From: Pleurostoma richardsiae
Taxonomy: Eukaryota > Ascomycota > Sordariomycetes > Calosphaeriales > Pleurostomataceae
Length of the DNA stretch: 64,000 bases
Direction of reading: 5' to 3'
Assembly: GCA_030052745.1 (NCBI GenBank)
Contig: JANBVO010000017.1
Span: 124,001-188,000, forward strand
Below, in pieces: positions 54,011-64,000 of this stretch. The stretch's first letter is position 1. Each line of letters opens with the position of its first letter. Under the pieces are notes generated by a model that did not search any database, was not told the origin of the DNA, and saw only the letters and a list, made by a program, of their open reading frames with translations. The position numbers were made by a program, and so were the translations under genes.

Positions 54011-56201
54011 ATGACGGTTGAAGAGAGGCCTCAAGCTGCGGGAGCTTCATCAACGGCCATGAAGCTGTACAGGCACGACTGTCCCTACGGATATTGCCCC
54101 TCGCGATGGTCCAAGTTCGGCGACAACGACGAGGAGCAGGCCGCTCTAGAGCAGTGTGTCTCCAACGAGCCCATCGTCCACCGCCACAGTCTTGACGACA
54201 AGAAATGGATCACCGAGTCGTTCACCGTTCACAGTCCAGCCATGAGGGCTCACCTCCGAATGGCCCTTGCTAAGTACCAGGACTTCGACCTAGACCTAGA
54301 GGACTGGACGTTCAAGCCTCCATACAAGCCCATTGTCCACCGATGGGACCGACTGAATGCCCTGGCGGAGAATCTCGGCGACCCAGATAGCAAGAATGCC
54401 ATCGACCAACTGCTCGCTTTCCTACAGCCCATTCTTGCTCCCGCCGTGAAAGCCCTAGCGCAGACGAAGGAGACAGGCAAGATTGTGTTTGACGATGTCT
54501 GGCAGATCTTTCCTCCAGGTGAACTTGCCGTGACGACTTTCTTCGCGGTGGAGTCTGTCTGCCGCGTCGAGAAGTACGAAAAGGTCGAGCCCCTAGGCCA
54601 ACTACCATATTGGGTCATCAGTCTGGAGTACATCGACTGGAATGGCGAGCACTGCGGTTATACTACCACGAAGGTGGTTATCAAATCCTTCAAGGGACCA
54701 CGCCATGTTATTTCTCTCCCCGTCCACCCGCTCTGCTTCAGGGACACTGCAGCGGATATCCGGTCTGGGATGGTGGAACGCGGACGAAAGTTCGAGAGAC
54801 TGCGTGGCTACCACTTCCGTACGTGCGTCGGCACCATGATCCTTCTAGAGACCAAACAAGCTGAAGAGCGACCGGTATGGTCACATTCTACCTAGAATAT
54901 AACCCGTTCTATACAGACAGCTAACAGCGAATATTCCGCAGGTTGCGGGTAGGGTCATCATCGATAGCTACGCGTACTACCACACCAAAAACATGGTGAA
55001 GCCCGACCTTCGGCCCTTGGCGTCAGCGCGCGAGGACGCCGCCAAGGCACCAGCTTCGTCGGACGACGAAGAGATTGTCGATACGTCTGACAGCGACGTT
55101 CCAGATGGTCCAGAGATGACAGCCAGGAAGTTGAACATGGCCATGGCCCGACAGGAGTTCTTTGAAGACCTCACCGATGACGAGTGTCTCCTCGCCACTC
55201 CTTGGGTCAGGGGCTTGAACCTCAAGACGAAGCAGTGGGCGCGGTTTCTCGTTGATGACCTCTCCCCAATCATCTGGAATGACGCGGCTTTTGACCATCT
55301 CGTTCATCCCGGTAACGCCAAGGAGCTGGCTTGGTCGTTTGTCGAGAACAAGGCCCTCGCGGCCAACACGTTCGACGATTTCGTCCAGGATAAAGGCAGG
55401 TGGAATTTGACTTTACAAGGCCTACCGTTCGCTAACACGCCCAGGTCGCGGTCTTATCATCCTGATGTTCGGTCCTCCAGGTGTGGGCAAGACGTACACT
55501 GCTGAAGCGGGCAAGTCCAGCTGCAATCGGTGCTCTATCACTGATGACGTTGTTGTTGCTAACCGATCTTTGCAGTTGCCGAACGCTCACGCGTGCCTCT
55601 CTATAGTATGAGCGCTGGGACCCTAGGAACCAAGCCGAAATTCGTCGAGGCTGCCCTTGACCGTGCCCTTGACCTGTGCAAACTGTGGAACGCAATGCTT
55701 CTCCTTGACGAAGCAGACGTCTTTCTCGGTGCCCGGACCACAACTGACCTGGCAAGAAATGAGCTCGTTGCCGGTAAGTACCCCGTGCATACCATCGCAT
55801 CCTTATAGACTGCTCAGTCAACTAACCGAGCACAAGTATTTCTCACCAAGCTGGAGTACTATCAAGGAATCTGTTTCCTCACCACGAACCGCATGTCCAG
55901 CATTGACCACGCCTTTCAGTCTCGTGTCGACCTCTTTCTGCCGTACCAGGACCTTACCGCGGCCACACGCCGTCGCGTTTGGGAGGGCTTCATCGACCGT
56001 GCCGGCCGCGACAAGTTCGCCGTCTCCGCTGCTGACCTCGATAAGCTTGCCGAGGTCAAGCTCAACGGTCGCGAGATCAAAAACCTCGTCAAGAGCGCAA
56101 ACCTGCTCAGTCTGAAGAGCGGTGACAAAATCGGTATGGCGCGCTTGACAATGCTTGCGAATAACCGGATCGAGGCTCTAGATGCTTTAGATGGAATGTG
56201 A
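54011..56201 (+). CDS. AAA+ ATPase with DUF7025-type N-terminal region (copy 2), two GC-AG introns
   Basis: Five exons (54011-54874, 54942-55395, 55445-55510, 55576-55773, 55837-56201), 648 aa. DUF7025-like region: GKIVFDDVWQIFPPGELAV, HVISLPVHPLCF. The AAA core is GRGLIILMFGPPGVGKTYTAEA (Walker A about residues 448-455), MLLLDEADVFLGAR, CFLTTNRMSS and FQSRVDLFLPY, all intact. Two introns only fit if they start with GC rather than GT: 55396-55444 (AAAG|GCAGGT) and 55511-55575 (GCGG|GCAAGT). Both restore motifs exactly in phase. It is paralogous to the ATPase at 42527, with intron positions in the AAA core similar but not identical. It is followed by the zincin-like pair. Confidence 0.9.
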
Positions 56202-56366
56202 ATGTATCATGACTTGGTAGCAGTCTGTCTGTTTCTATCGCACTGCCTCTCTACCCTTTCACAACTTTAAGCAGGTGGTCGGTGAATGTATGAGACCAAC
56301 ACCACATAGTAGCACGCCGTTTCAGTGCTTATCCGTATTCTTCAAACGTCATACAGAGCTTCTTCC

Positions 56367-57840
56367 TCATATAGCGACGCTAGGTATGTCTTCCCCTGCC
56401 TTGAGAAAGGGCACTTCCATCAAGGCGCCGCCGTCCGCATAGTACTTCTGCCGAGCACTTAGTCGTCGGAGTCTCTCCACATCGACCCTTCTCTTCCTAG
56501 TGGGGCTTCCGAACTTCCAGGCCCGTGACGCCCCCTTGGGCACTGGGCTGTCCTCCGTAAAAGACTTTGCGCTCTGTAGGAAGCTTTTGCAGTCGAAATC
56601 TAGAGGGATGTTAGTAATTACAGAGCCATACCCAAGGACGAGGTAGAGAGTTATGATTCGCCTTCGAGCTGCCTCAGAAACTCCGTTGTGACCGTCTCCG
56701 GTAGCCAGTGATCGACTGCCTGGTTCCCGACGGGTTTCGTGAATAGGACCACTCCTAGGCACTCGTCATCCTGGACCCACCACCAGTCGATTCTGCCACC
56801 GAAGGCGAGACGCTCCCAGACTCTGCCGGCCTCTCCGCGGCGAAGGGCGTCTGGGTCCATGCAGTCGTCAACGTCGCTCGGGGTGTCCAGCTGAACGTAT
56901 CCGCACAAGAAGCCATTGAATGCATGGACTAACTCATGGGCCACTACGACACCCAAGAAGAAGAGCAGCTGACGGAACCGGACAGCGTGCTTATCTCCAT
57001 CGTCGGTCATGTCTCGCTTCGCTTTGAGGACATCTGCAATAAGCTACTCCGCGGTCAGCATCGCTAAGGATATTCAACGTTGGACATGACGGACAGTTCC
57101 ATTCAGCAACAGAATGAAGGACTTCTTAGGTAAGTACGTCTCCCGATCCTCGTCCCAGGGCACACGCTGCGTCTCCGCAGAGGCCCCGCCCAAGGCGGTG
57201 ATTTCGACAACTGGGAAGTCCCTACGACACCGCTCGAGGAATAGGCGTGTCAGCACCTTCACGTCGTCCACGTCGGCTGTAATTATGTGCTGGCCCCCTT
57301 TCCGGCGCGCTCTCAAAATCCTGCGGCCTACGCTCGTGATTGCCTTCAAGCCAGAGTCGCTATGGAGAAGGATCAACGCTAGGTTAGCAGCGACAGCCAC
57401 TATGGTGAATTCAGGCTCGCCTGGCTTGACCTCTTCCGAGTGTCTTTTCCCCCGATCTAGGTCGCGGCTCACAGACAAGTTAGGGAGGTCGTATGGGTGT
57501 TTGTGACTTCCTGGTCTAGAAGTGTCTCTGCGAGATATGACATCAACCTCGACCCCTCGAATTGGTGTTGCGGGTTAATGACTGACTCTGTTAACGACAT
57601 GCGCTCAGGGCTTGGAGTTGGACTGGCAACGCCTGATGACAAGGCGTCGTTGTTCCTACCTCGAGGAACAGAACCAGACCAGTTGTCTTCGTGCCCTCCC
57701 AGGTCTAAGAACTCGAGGTCCAACTCCGCCTGGACAGAACCGAAAGTATCATTGCTGTCAGCATTGGCGTTGTGAGTACTGCTGCCCTCGAAATTCAAAG
57801 AGCCCGCGCGCGAACCTAGCCCACGCTCTTGTTCCGACAT
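56367..57840 (-). CDS. Zincin-like fungal protein with HELVH motif (function unknown)
   Basis: Clearly homologous to the gene at 58487 and oriented away from it. The start MSEQERGLGSRAGSLNFEGS is at 57840. A shifted frame carries YDLPNLSVSRDLDRG and FTIVAVAANLALILLHSDSG, down to QRVPWDEDRETYLPKKSF. An exon from 57043 has LIADVLKAKRDM, the motif VVVAHELVHAFNGFL (HELVH codons at 56938-56924) and GEAGRVWERLAFGGRIDWWW. A last exon begins FDCKSFLQSAKSF and ends SVAI. HExxH in a helix suggests a zinc metallopeptidase or metal-binding domain; GEAGRxWE could supply a third ligand. Two joins (exon 1 to 2 and the last one) could not be placed with canonical sites, so the exon map is partial; either GC donors or a defect could explain this. 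Confidence 0.6.
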
Positions 57841-58486
57841 TGTCAGCAAAAAGACTCAGATTAGTGATATTATAGAGCTCGGGGACTGACATTTCTCCTT
57901 CTCGGCGTCGGACAGGCTCAATTTATGATGCAGCTGGATGCTGTGATCCCATGCGGATGACAACGCTGTACTGGCTCGCCCCTTCACAGACTGGGTGGCG
58001 GCTCGGCAGAGTGTGGGTAACCCGCAGCAAGGGACAGCTTGAAGAGGGTGGAAAGAGAAGATGGATAAGACAACTGACTACTCAGAGGAGTAGAAGAAGG
58101 AATATAGGCGCAGTGAGGACCCATTTACTCATGCCAGCTATCCCGATGCTCCATCCTCCAACGCCTTGATGCATTTATAGCAGATTTCATCTCATAAAAG
58201 TATTCCTTACCCCGTGCCACGTTGGAACTTCCAAGTATGACCATACACTGGTGCCAACACCTTGCATGATCGGACAGTCGCTTGACAGACCTTTGTATGA
58301 CCCCAAGAACTCATTGTCACTCGCCAGCTCACGACGCCTCTCGGATGAATATCCTCCTGCTATACAATTGTCAGACAGGAAATTCTGAGTTTATAAGAGA
58401 TGCCTGGCCCTAGGCGAGCCTGCAAAGTTAGGTAACTATCTCGAGGCACCATTGAGTAAACGACATACCGCTTAGGCACGGCAAAC
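57841..58486. promoter_or_regulatory. Divergent promoter of the two zincin-like paralogues
   Basis: 646 bp between head-to-head paralogues. No clear palindrome or zinc-cluster site was seen. Confidence 0.4.
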
Positions 58487-59904
58487 ATGTCTGATTCGGG
58501 GGCTAGAGATGAGGAGCTTCGCAACTTAGCCGAGCGAGCTTTGAGCATCAAACCTCTGTTTCCCGATCCCGGTCTATCACATGAGGTTGCTGCGTCGACT
58601 TCGAGATCCCACGGGCAAGCAGGCGCCGGCGGGTCTGTTCGCGCTCGACTCCTCGGCCTCACATTCAACACTGCTGACGTTTGCCACAGTCCTTCGGCTT
58701 CAACAGGGGAACAGAGATACGACTGCTACAGCCTTCGAAACTTCTCTGTATTCCGCTTGACAAACCCCGAGAACGGGCACTGCGAGCCGGTTGGGCCGGA
58801 GGAACACGACTTCGCGCTGGCAGCCATCGCTGCGAACCTTAGCATCAGCATCCTGCGAACACAGCGAGGTATCGATGCTCTCGTGAGCGTTGGCATGGCC
58901 GCACTCGGCGAGGCGGAGGTCACCCAGTCCCTGAGGGAGGCCACGAGCATGTTTCTCCACAAGTGTCGGAAGGGCTTCCCTCTCCTCCAGATTGCCACGA
59001 TGGGCGACGTTTTCGCGCGGACACGGCGCGTACCGTGGAGCGGAGGCTCGAGAGCTTATCTGCCCCGGGACGCGGCGATTATTCAGATAAACAAAGAAGT
59101 AGCTGTCGCGGTCGCCTTGTCCTCAGTTTGTTGCGGAGCTTAGCTGATAGACTCCTAGTTCCTGGACACGAACGAGACAATGCGAGACCGTTCCCAGACG
59201 CTGTTCGATAAGTACTCGGAGGTCGCCCGAGAGGCGCTGGTGCATCTAGGCGTGGCTATCGCCCGCGAGTTGGTGCACGTCTATATAGGCTACCTGAATG
59301 CGGGCACTGGTCGAGCATACACACCTCCCACGGTAGGCAATGTCCCGCTCGGACTATCCAAGGAGCACCTGCTCTGGAGCGAGGATGGCGACCCGGAAAG
59401 TAGAGGAGGGAACGCCGGACGGCTTTGGGAGTGGATTGCCCTGGACACGGGCCTTGTCTGCTGGGACGAGTGGGTGCTGTGCGACGAGGACACCGGCAGC
59501 GAAGAGCGCTGGTGTGGCATCTTTCTCGTCAAAGCGGACGGGAAACAGCGTAGAATCACCCACACCTTATGCCTGAAGATCCTTGCCGACCAGGAAAGTA
59601 AGTCGCATCATCAGACCATGACCAAAGGATGACGACTGGCTGGTCGGCGAAAGCTTACACCGTATTCACAGCGTTTGATCTGGGCCTTCTCGAAAGCGAC
59701 GCGGAAAAGCCTGGTCCTGAGCCATGTTGGAACTGGAGGGACGAACGCTGGGACGAGGCCAATGAAGCGACTGTGTTGCCTGAGGACTGTGAAGATCCCG
59801 CCACAATATCGAACCTCGGCGCCCTGGCACCGAAGTACAACTTATCTGGACAGCGGATCTACAGTATGCCCTTCGCCGGTTCGCTTGAGGGACTGGGAGC
59901 CTAG
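58487..59904 (+). CDS. Zincin-like fungal protein with degenerate RELVH motif (function unknown)
   Basis: Three exons (58487-59098, 59159-59597, 59672-59904), 427 aa, all in phase. The same architecture as the neighbour: YDCYSLRNFSVFRLTNP, FALAAIAANLSISILRTQRG, FARTRRVPWSGGSRAYLP, then LGVAIARELVHVYIGYLNAG and NAGRLWEWIALDTGLVCWDE. The first His of HExxH is Arg here (CGC at 59264-59266), while Glu and the second His remain. Zinc binding in the usual way should be lost, so this copy may be a pseudoenzyme partner or regulator of the HELVH copy. No signal peptide or membrane helix. Family not recognised. Confidence 0.75.
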
Positions 59905-60166
59905 CTCCTGTGAAGTTTTGGATACCAGGGCTTCACCTTTTAACCCCAGCGGGCAGCTCTGTATGCACCGAGGCATCGTGGGCACTTGGAAGTTGGGCTT
60001 AGCTAACTGCGTTGAGACTTCTGCTTCTTTACACATCTCTCAGGCGGTTTATAATAATGATGCTGAGGCGCAAGGCAGGTTGATTGATATCTGATCATAT
60101 AGAAAATATGCTCCAGCATGACTTTGCGTTGATTAACGATGCCTGTACTCAGAGCTTCGCTCTCGC

Positions 60167-61114
60167 CTACGTGCCCTCCCTGCCCATCCTCTTCGCCATA
60201 CTCTTTAACGACGGATGATCCGCACTCACGAGGGTCGGCACCCACTCCTCCTTGCCGTCCTCCCTATCCGCCTTCACCGCCGCCTTACCCAGCAGCATCG
60301 GCTCGCAGTCCAGATACACCGTCTCCCACGAGCCCCTCTCCACGACAAACGTCTCGTGGAACGCCGAGATGTGCCCGTGCCCGCTGCGCGCCAGCCAGTC
60401 CCACGCTCTGCGGTGCGTCTCGTCGTGCGCGAACCGCCGCAAGCCCTCCAGGTCGCGGAAGTACATGACCAGCAGCAGGGCGTTGGAGCTGGGCCCGTCG
60501 TCGCCGCGGTAGCGCTGCATGCCCAGCAGGCCGTAGCGCGCGTAGCCGGCGGACGAGGACAGCTCGCGGATCATGGCGACGGCGCGCGAGAGGGTCTCGC
60601 GGGCGCCCGGGGCGAGGGCGCCGAGGGGGTGGTTGAACCGCGCGCCGAAGTGGAAGACGACGACGGGCTGAGACGCCGGGTCGCGGCCGTGGCGGCCGGT
60701 CTGGTAGTCGGGCAGCTGGGCCGACGTGCGCCCGGGGATGATGGGGCACATGAAGCGGTTTGAGGGATGGGCGAGCACTTGGAAGCCTGTCGTCGCTAGG
60801 GCGTTTAGGGCGAGGAGGGTTGCGGGTATGATGGCGAGGTAGGGCGGGAAGACTGTGAACAGGGTCATCTGGATCAACGCACCGAAGACGAGCAGGGTCT
60901 GCAACCCGAAAGCGTCTTTGATGATCGGCTGTGGCATCAGTTAGCTGACAGAAGCGCTTCAACCTGGTCATCAAGCGGAGGAGGATGACGATCTGGGAGC
61001 ACTTACAGCCAGCCCGGGTGACGCGGCTCGAGGTCGAGTCTCTGTGGGACTGAGCAGCCCCTTGAACTCGTCTTGGGGCATCTCTTTGGCACTTTCAGCG
61101 CGGTAAACAACCAT
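60167..61114 (-). CDS. DUF4188 family monooxygenase-like protein
   Basis: Two exons (61114-61007, 60928-60167), 289 aa. Two membrane-prone segments near the N-terminus (LLVFGALIQMTLFTVFPPYL, AIIPATLLALNALATTGFQV) precede the domain. The DUF4188 core (dimeric alpha/beta-barrel type) is PVVVFHFGARFNHPLGALAP, YFRDLEGLRRFAHDETHRRA and WDWLARSGHGHISAFHETF; the conserved RFAHD..HRRAWDW motif is diagnostic. Members are annotated as monooxygenase or aldoxime dehydratase-like, but few have been tested. The intron is GTAAGT..CACAG. The second exon is very GC-rich, unlike its neighbours on the right. Confidence 0.85.
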
Positions 61115-62655
61115 TAAAGGAGGAGGAAAACGCTTCTTGATTGATGATAATAATTCGAGCTGGAGGTCCTCTACCGTGTATACAATATACTGATTTGTAT
61201 TAGAGGTGGATAGTGAGGTGCGTCAACGAGCAGCCGAGTAGCGTCGCCAGATACAAGGGATTGCCAGAAAGCGGCATTCTGTCGGAGCACAGCTCGCCAT
61301 CTTTTATGTCGAGAATCTTTCGACACGGATGCCATGGAAATGGAAGACGGCTCTGATAAGTGGCAGAGCGGCAGAGCGGTTGAACCGGAAAGCCGGGGGT
61401 TCTTTGTCCTTGACGTCCTAAGCTCGCATTCGCTTCGCCAAAAATCGCATCGCGCTCCGCATGGTTACGTCCGTACCTGGTATTCCAAGCCAGCCAGCCA
61501 GCAGCCCCTTGCGTGGTGGTCGCTGTGGAGGCGGCGCTCGACCAGTCGCAGTCGAGGATGCGACAGCCACCGGGTTAAAGCCGTACAGCATAAGGTCAGG
61601 TACCTGGGACTACGTGTCGGGAGGACGTTTAGATGAATTTGCAGGACAAGAAAAGAACACAAGATGAGGTTGACAACGCTACGAGTCGGTACCGCTACGG
61701 CTGGATTGGCTCGTAGAGGTTCTTGGCTGATCGACCAGGGGGCCTAGTTTCGTTCTGCCCTAGAAGCAGCGACCGTGTAAGCATCATACCTACTACCTAG
61801 GTAGGTACAGATCAAGGTACCCAGGACCTTGCAATTCCGGTCGGCGTTCCTCCCCCCGATTTCACGTGGCCAGCCCGCCCAAGCCCCGAGCTGCCGCTCC
61901 TCTCCGTTCCGCTCCGGCCCCACATTGGCCCGAGTGCCTCAGTTCCGCCTGCATCGCTGTCATCCGAACTCGCGAGACTCGCCTGAGAAAGTCGAAATGC
62001 TAAACGCTGCCAGCCCAGAGTACATGCGCGGAGGGAGCCTGACCGTATAGGCTCGTTTAGGAGGAAGGTGAGTATCTGATGAGATGGTGTAGCGGTAAAC
62101 GGGTTGAGGCCTCGTCCCCAAGTGGGTTTCCTGCACTGGACCACACTGTAAAAACCACTCAGTGGTTTTCTAGTAGAACGGCACTCCTCCCGCGGTTCGA
62201 AATTTTTGCCATTCAACTCACTTGAAAAGCGTTTTTTCCCCCCCTCTTCTCTCTCTTTCTTTCCTGCCTCCGAAATACAGCGTGGGCAGACGCGGGGCTG
62301 CCTCGTATGCGAGTTACCTTGTCCTCCCTGATACAGCGAGGATCCCCCCCATCAGGAAGACTGAGGATTTAGCGGCAATCCGCTAACCTTGCCCACAAGC
62401 TACAGCCGATATGGCGCTTCGCCCTTCATTGGCGGTCCGTACAATTCCCCTCCATGCCGCTGTTTTATCTCTTGTGCGGTCGGAGCGCCCCGCTCCCTTA
62501 TCTGGGAGCGCTCAACCATCACCACGTCCGAATCGACCAACCCACTGCGAGTTTCACCGCTCACGCTCACTGACACGTACCGGTTGCCTGGGCCCCTTCC
62601 ATACTACTTGTGTCTATATTTGAGGCTTGTTCATCACCGCACACGCACACACACC
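61115..62655. other. Long intergenic region with CCTAGGTAGGTA block and a Pol III-like element
   Basis: 1.54 kb without a supported protein gene. A CCTAGGTAGGTACAG...AAGGTACC block lies at about 61795-61822, matching the importin promoter words. At 62080-62235 an A-box-like TGGTGTAGCGGTA, a perfect 9-bp hairpin (62151-62169), a B-box-like GCGGTTCGAAAT (about 62193-62204) and a T6 run (about 62231) occur in order. The right end is the C/T-rich promoter of the next regulator. Confidence 0.45.
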
Positions 62656-64000
62656 ATGGAAGTGGAGGCGAGGCCTCAATCCTCGCCCGCCAATCGCCGC
62701 CAGCGCAGCGGCTGTCTGACGTGCCGGGATCGGTGGGTGGTGTCCTCGCCGTCGCATAGGGAGCTGTGGCACTAACACCAAGCCTGCAGGAAGAAGCGAT
62801 GTGATCAGAACTACCCGGTGTGTGACGCGTGTCGCCGCTTGAACTTCGTCTGCCGCAGGGAGGACCCGCAGCGGCCGCGGAAGCCAGGCCGGCCTCGCCG
62901 GCCCTCGCCGATGGCCAATAGCCCCAAGCCCGCCTCGTGCGCCTGCCTCTCCACGAGGGTCCCAGATATCTCGGCTTTCTGGCTGCAGAACGGCGCTGGC
63001 GGCGCCTCAGCCGACGATCATGCGCCTCGCCGGAGGCTCATCCTCCGCTACTACACGCAGGCGCTGGCCGCGCTCATCACCACAAACGTGGAGAACAACT
63101 GCTTCCTCTCCGTCTTCCTCCCGCTCGCCATGGACTCTCCCGTCTTCCTCGACACCATCCTGGCCTGGTCGTCGACTCACCTGGCGCTGCGCGACGAGTC
63201 GTACCAGTCGCTGGCGCTGCAGTGCCGAGGCACGGCCCTGAGGTCGCTCGCGGCCTCCTTGCCGTCCTTGCAGCGACAGCCAGAAATCGGGCTCGCCTGC
63301 TGCCTCGTGCAGTGTGCCCTAGAGAGTGTGTCGGGGGACACCAAGCAGTGGTACACCCACATCGAAGGCGCCCATCAGATCATCCGCTCCGCGTGCTCCC
63401 CGGCCGAGGGTAAGAGTACAACGCAGTTGGACCTCCGCCCGTTTAGCTCGTTTGAGGGCACGTGGCTGCTCCGAAGCTTCGCGTATCACGACATCATGAC
63501 GACCGTCGCAGAGGATAGGAAGCCGCTGATAGTGGCGGGCCATTACTGGCTCTTTCATGAGCAGGAGCCCCCGGACAGCTTGTTTGGTCTCGGCTCCAAG
63601 GTCATGTATCTCGTCTCCGAAACCAGCGTCTTGAACGTCGACATGCTCGAGTGTACAGACGAGCTACGTCGCCGGCCAGACTTCGTGGAGAGGGCTCAGC
63701 AGCTCGAGGCAGAGCTCCTATCCTGGCAGTGCGGAGGCCCCTCCACCACCGGCGCCGCCCAGTCGGATGACCTAGTGAAGCTGGCCGAGATGTACCGGAA
63801 TGCTGCCCTGATTCACCTCTACCGGGCCATGCGTCGAAATCGCATAGCAGAGAATACCTCGATCGAGCGCAAGATCGACGCAGCTGTCGCCGGAATCATC
63901 GAGCGGCTAAGGTCTATACCGGAGAAGTGTCTCGTGGAGAGCTCTCTGCTCTTCCCATTGTTCATGTCAGGCGGCGAGACCAGCGACCCGGAGTTGATCG
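62656..64000 (+). CDS. Zn2Cys6 transcription factor, incomplete at window edge
   Basis: Exon 1 (62656-62732) and exon 2 (from 62790, still open at 64000) encode at least 429 aa. The zinc cluster is split by the intron: RSGCLTCRDR then KKRCDQNYPVCDACRRLNFVC. An AT-hook-like RPRKPGRPRRP follows. The rest matches the Fungal_trans_2 type regulatory domain: YYTQALAALITTN, FLSVFLPLAMDSPVFLDTIL and EGAHQIIRSACSP. The ATG at 62656 has a CACACACCATGG context. The 3' end is outside the window. The regulon is unknown. Confidence 0.87.

Noticed and set aside
60285-60974. 229-codon minus frame overlapping the DUF4188 gene
   Set aside because: Arg/Pro-rich shadow in another frame of a very GC-rich exon; no motif.
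62070-62215. A tRNA gene with intron
   Set aside because: A- and B-box words are present, but the T-stem and most of the acceptor stem do not pair by eye; kept only as a Pol III-like finding.
1-64000. CRISPR arrays, phage, LTR elements or insertion sequences
   Set aside because: No spaced direct repeats, terminal repeats, integrase, reverse transcriptase or transposase motifs were seen on either strand.

Overview
The window is nuclear DNA of a filamentous ascomycete (Pezizomycotina). The support is direct: most genes carry several short introns of about 48-80 bp with GT..AG ends and CTNAY-type branch points. There are four Zn2Cys6 regulators plus one broken one, many fungal MFS carriers, a GH78 rhamnosidase, a LysM/chitin-binding secreted protein and a Kap123-type importin. 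The genus cannot be fixed by eye; recurring CCTAGGTAGGTA promoter words are seen in many Sordariomycete-like genomes. I resolved about 28 protein genes, nearly all with exon phases that close exactly. I saw no CRISPR array, rRNA, confident tRNA, intact transposon or viral element.

Layout. (1) 0.1-9.8 kb: a sugar-type MFS permease, a GH78 alpha-L-rhamnosidase, an ACS-family MFS carrier and a Zn2Cys6 regulator, which together look like a rhamnoside-utilisation locus. (2) 10.3-20 kb: a SAM methyltransferase, an M20 amidohydrolase, an unrecognised polytopic membrane protein, an OBAP/DUF1264 protein and a second ACS-type carrier, with no obvious shared theme. (3) 21-28 kb: an FMN 2-hydroxy-acid oxidase facing a Zn2Cys6 regulator, then a ketopantoate-reductase-like enzyme divergent from an ornithine-aminotransferase-like enzyme. 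(4) 28.6-39.5 kb: a Zn2Cys6 regulator, a choline-monooxygenase-like Rieske oxygenase, an amine/amino-acid FAD oxidase with a peroxisomal AKL tail, a Baeyer-Villiger monooxygenase and an SVOP-like MFS carrier. This is a compact oxidative gene set that I cannot match to a described pathway. It is the better of the two candidates for a new system and probably acts on an N-alkylated amine.

(5) 40-60 kb: a STAND/NLR-like protein with no visible P-loop and no repeat domain, two paralogous DUF7025-type AAA ATPases, a broken Zn2Cys6 gene, a LysM-CBM18-LysM secreted protein, the housekeeping importin gene (48.3-52.1 kb), a decayed gene, and a divergent pair of paralogous zincin-like proteins. One zincin-like protein has HELVH and the other RELVH. 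This is the second candidate. (6) 60-64 kb: a DUF4188 monooxygenase-like protein and a Zn2Cys6 regulator that runs off the right edge.

How they may work together: region 1 would import and hydrolyse rhamnosides under its own regulator. Region 4 would import a substrate, open or demethylate it with the Rieske enzyme, oxidise the amine in the peroxisome, and insert oxygen with the BVMO. Region 5 resembles the rapidly evolving AAA/STAND/protease neighbourhoods of fungal genomes, here surrounding a conserved importin. Those roles are inference from family and neighbourhood only.
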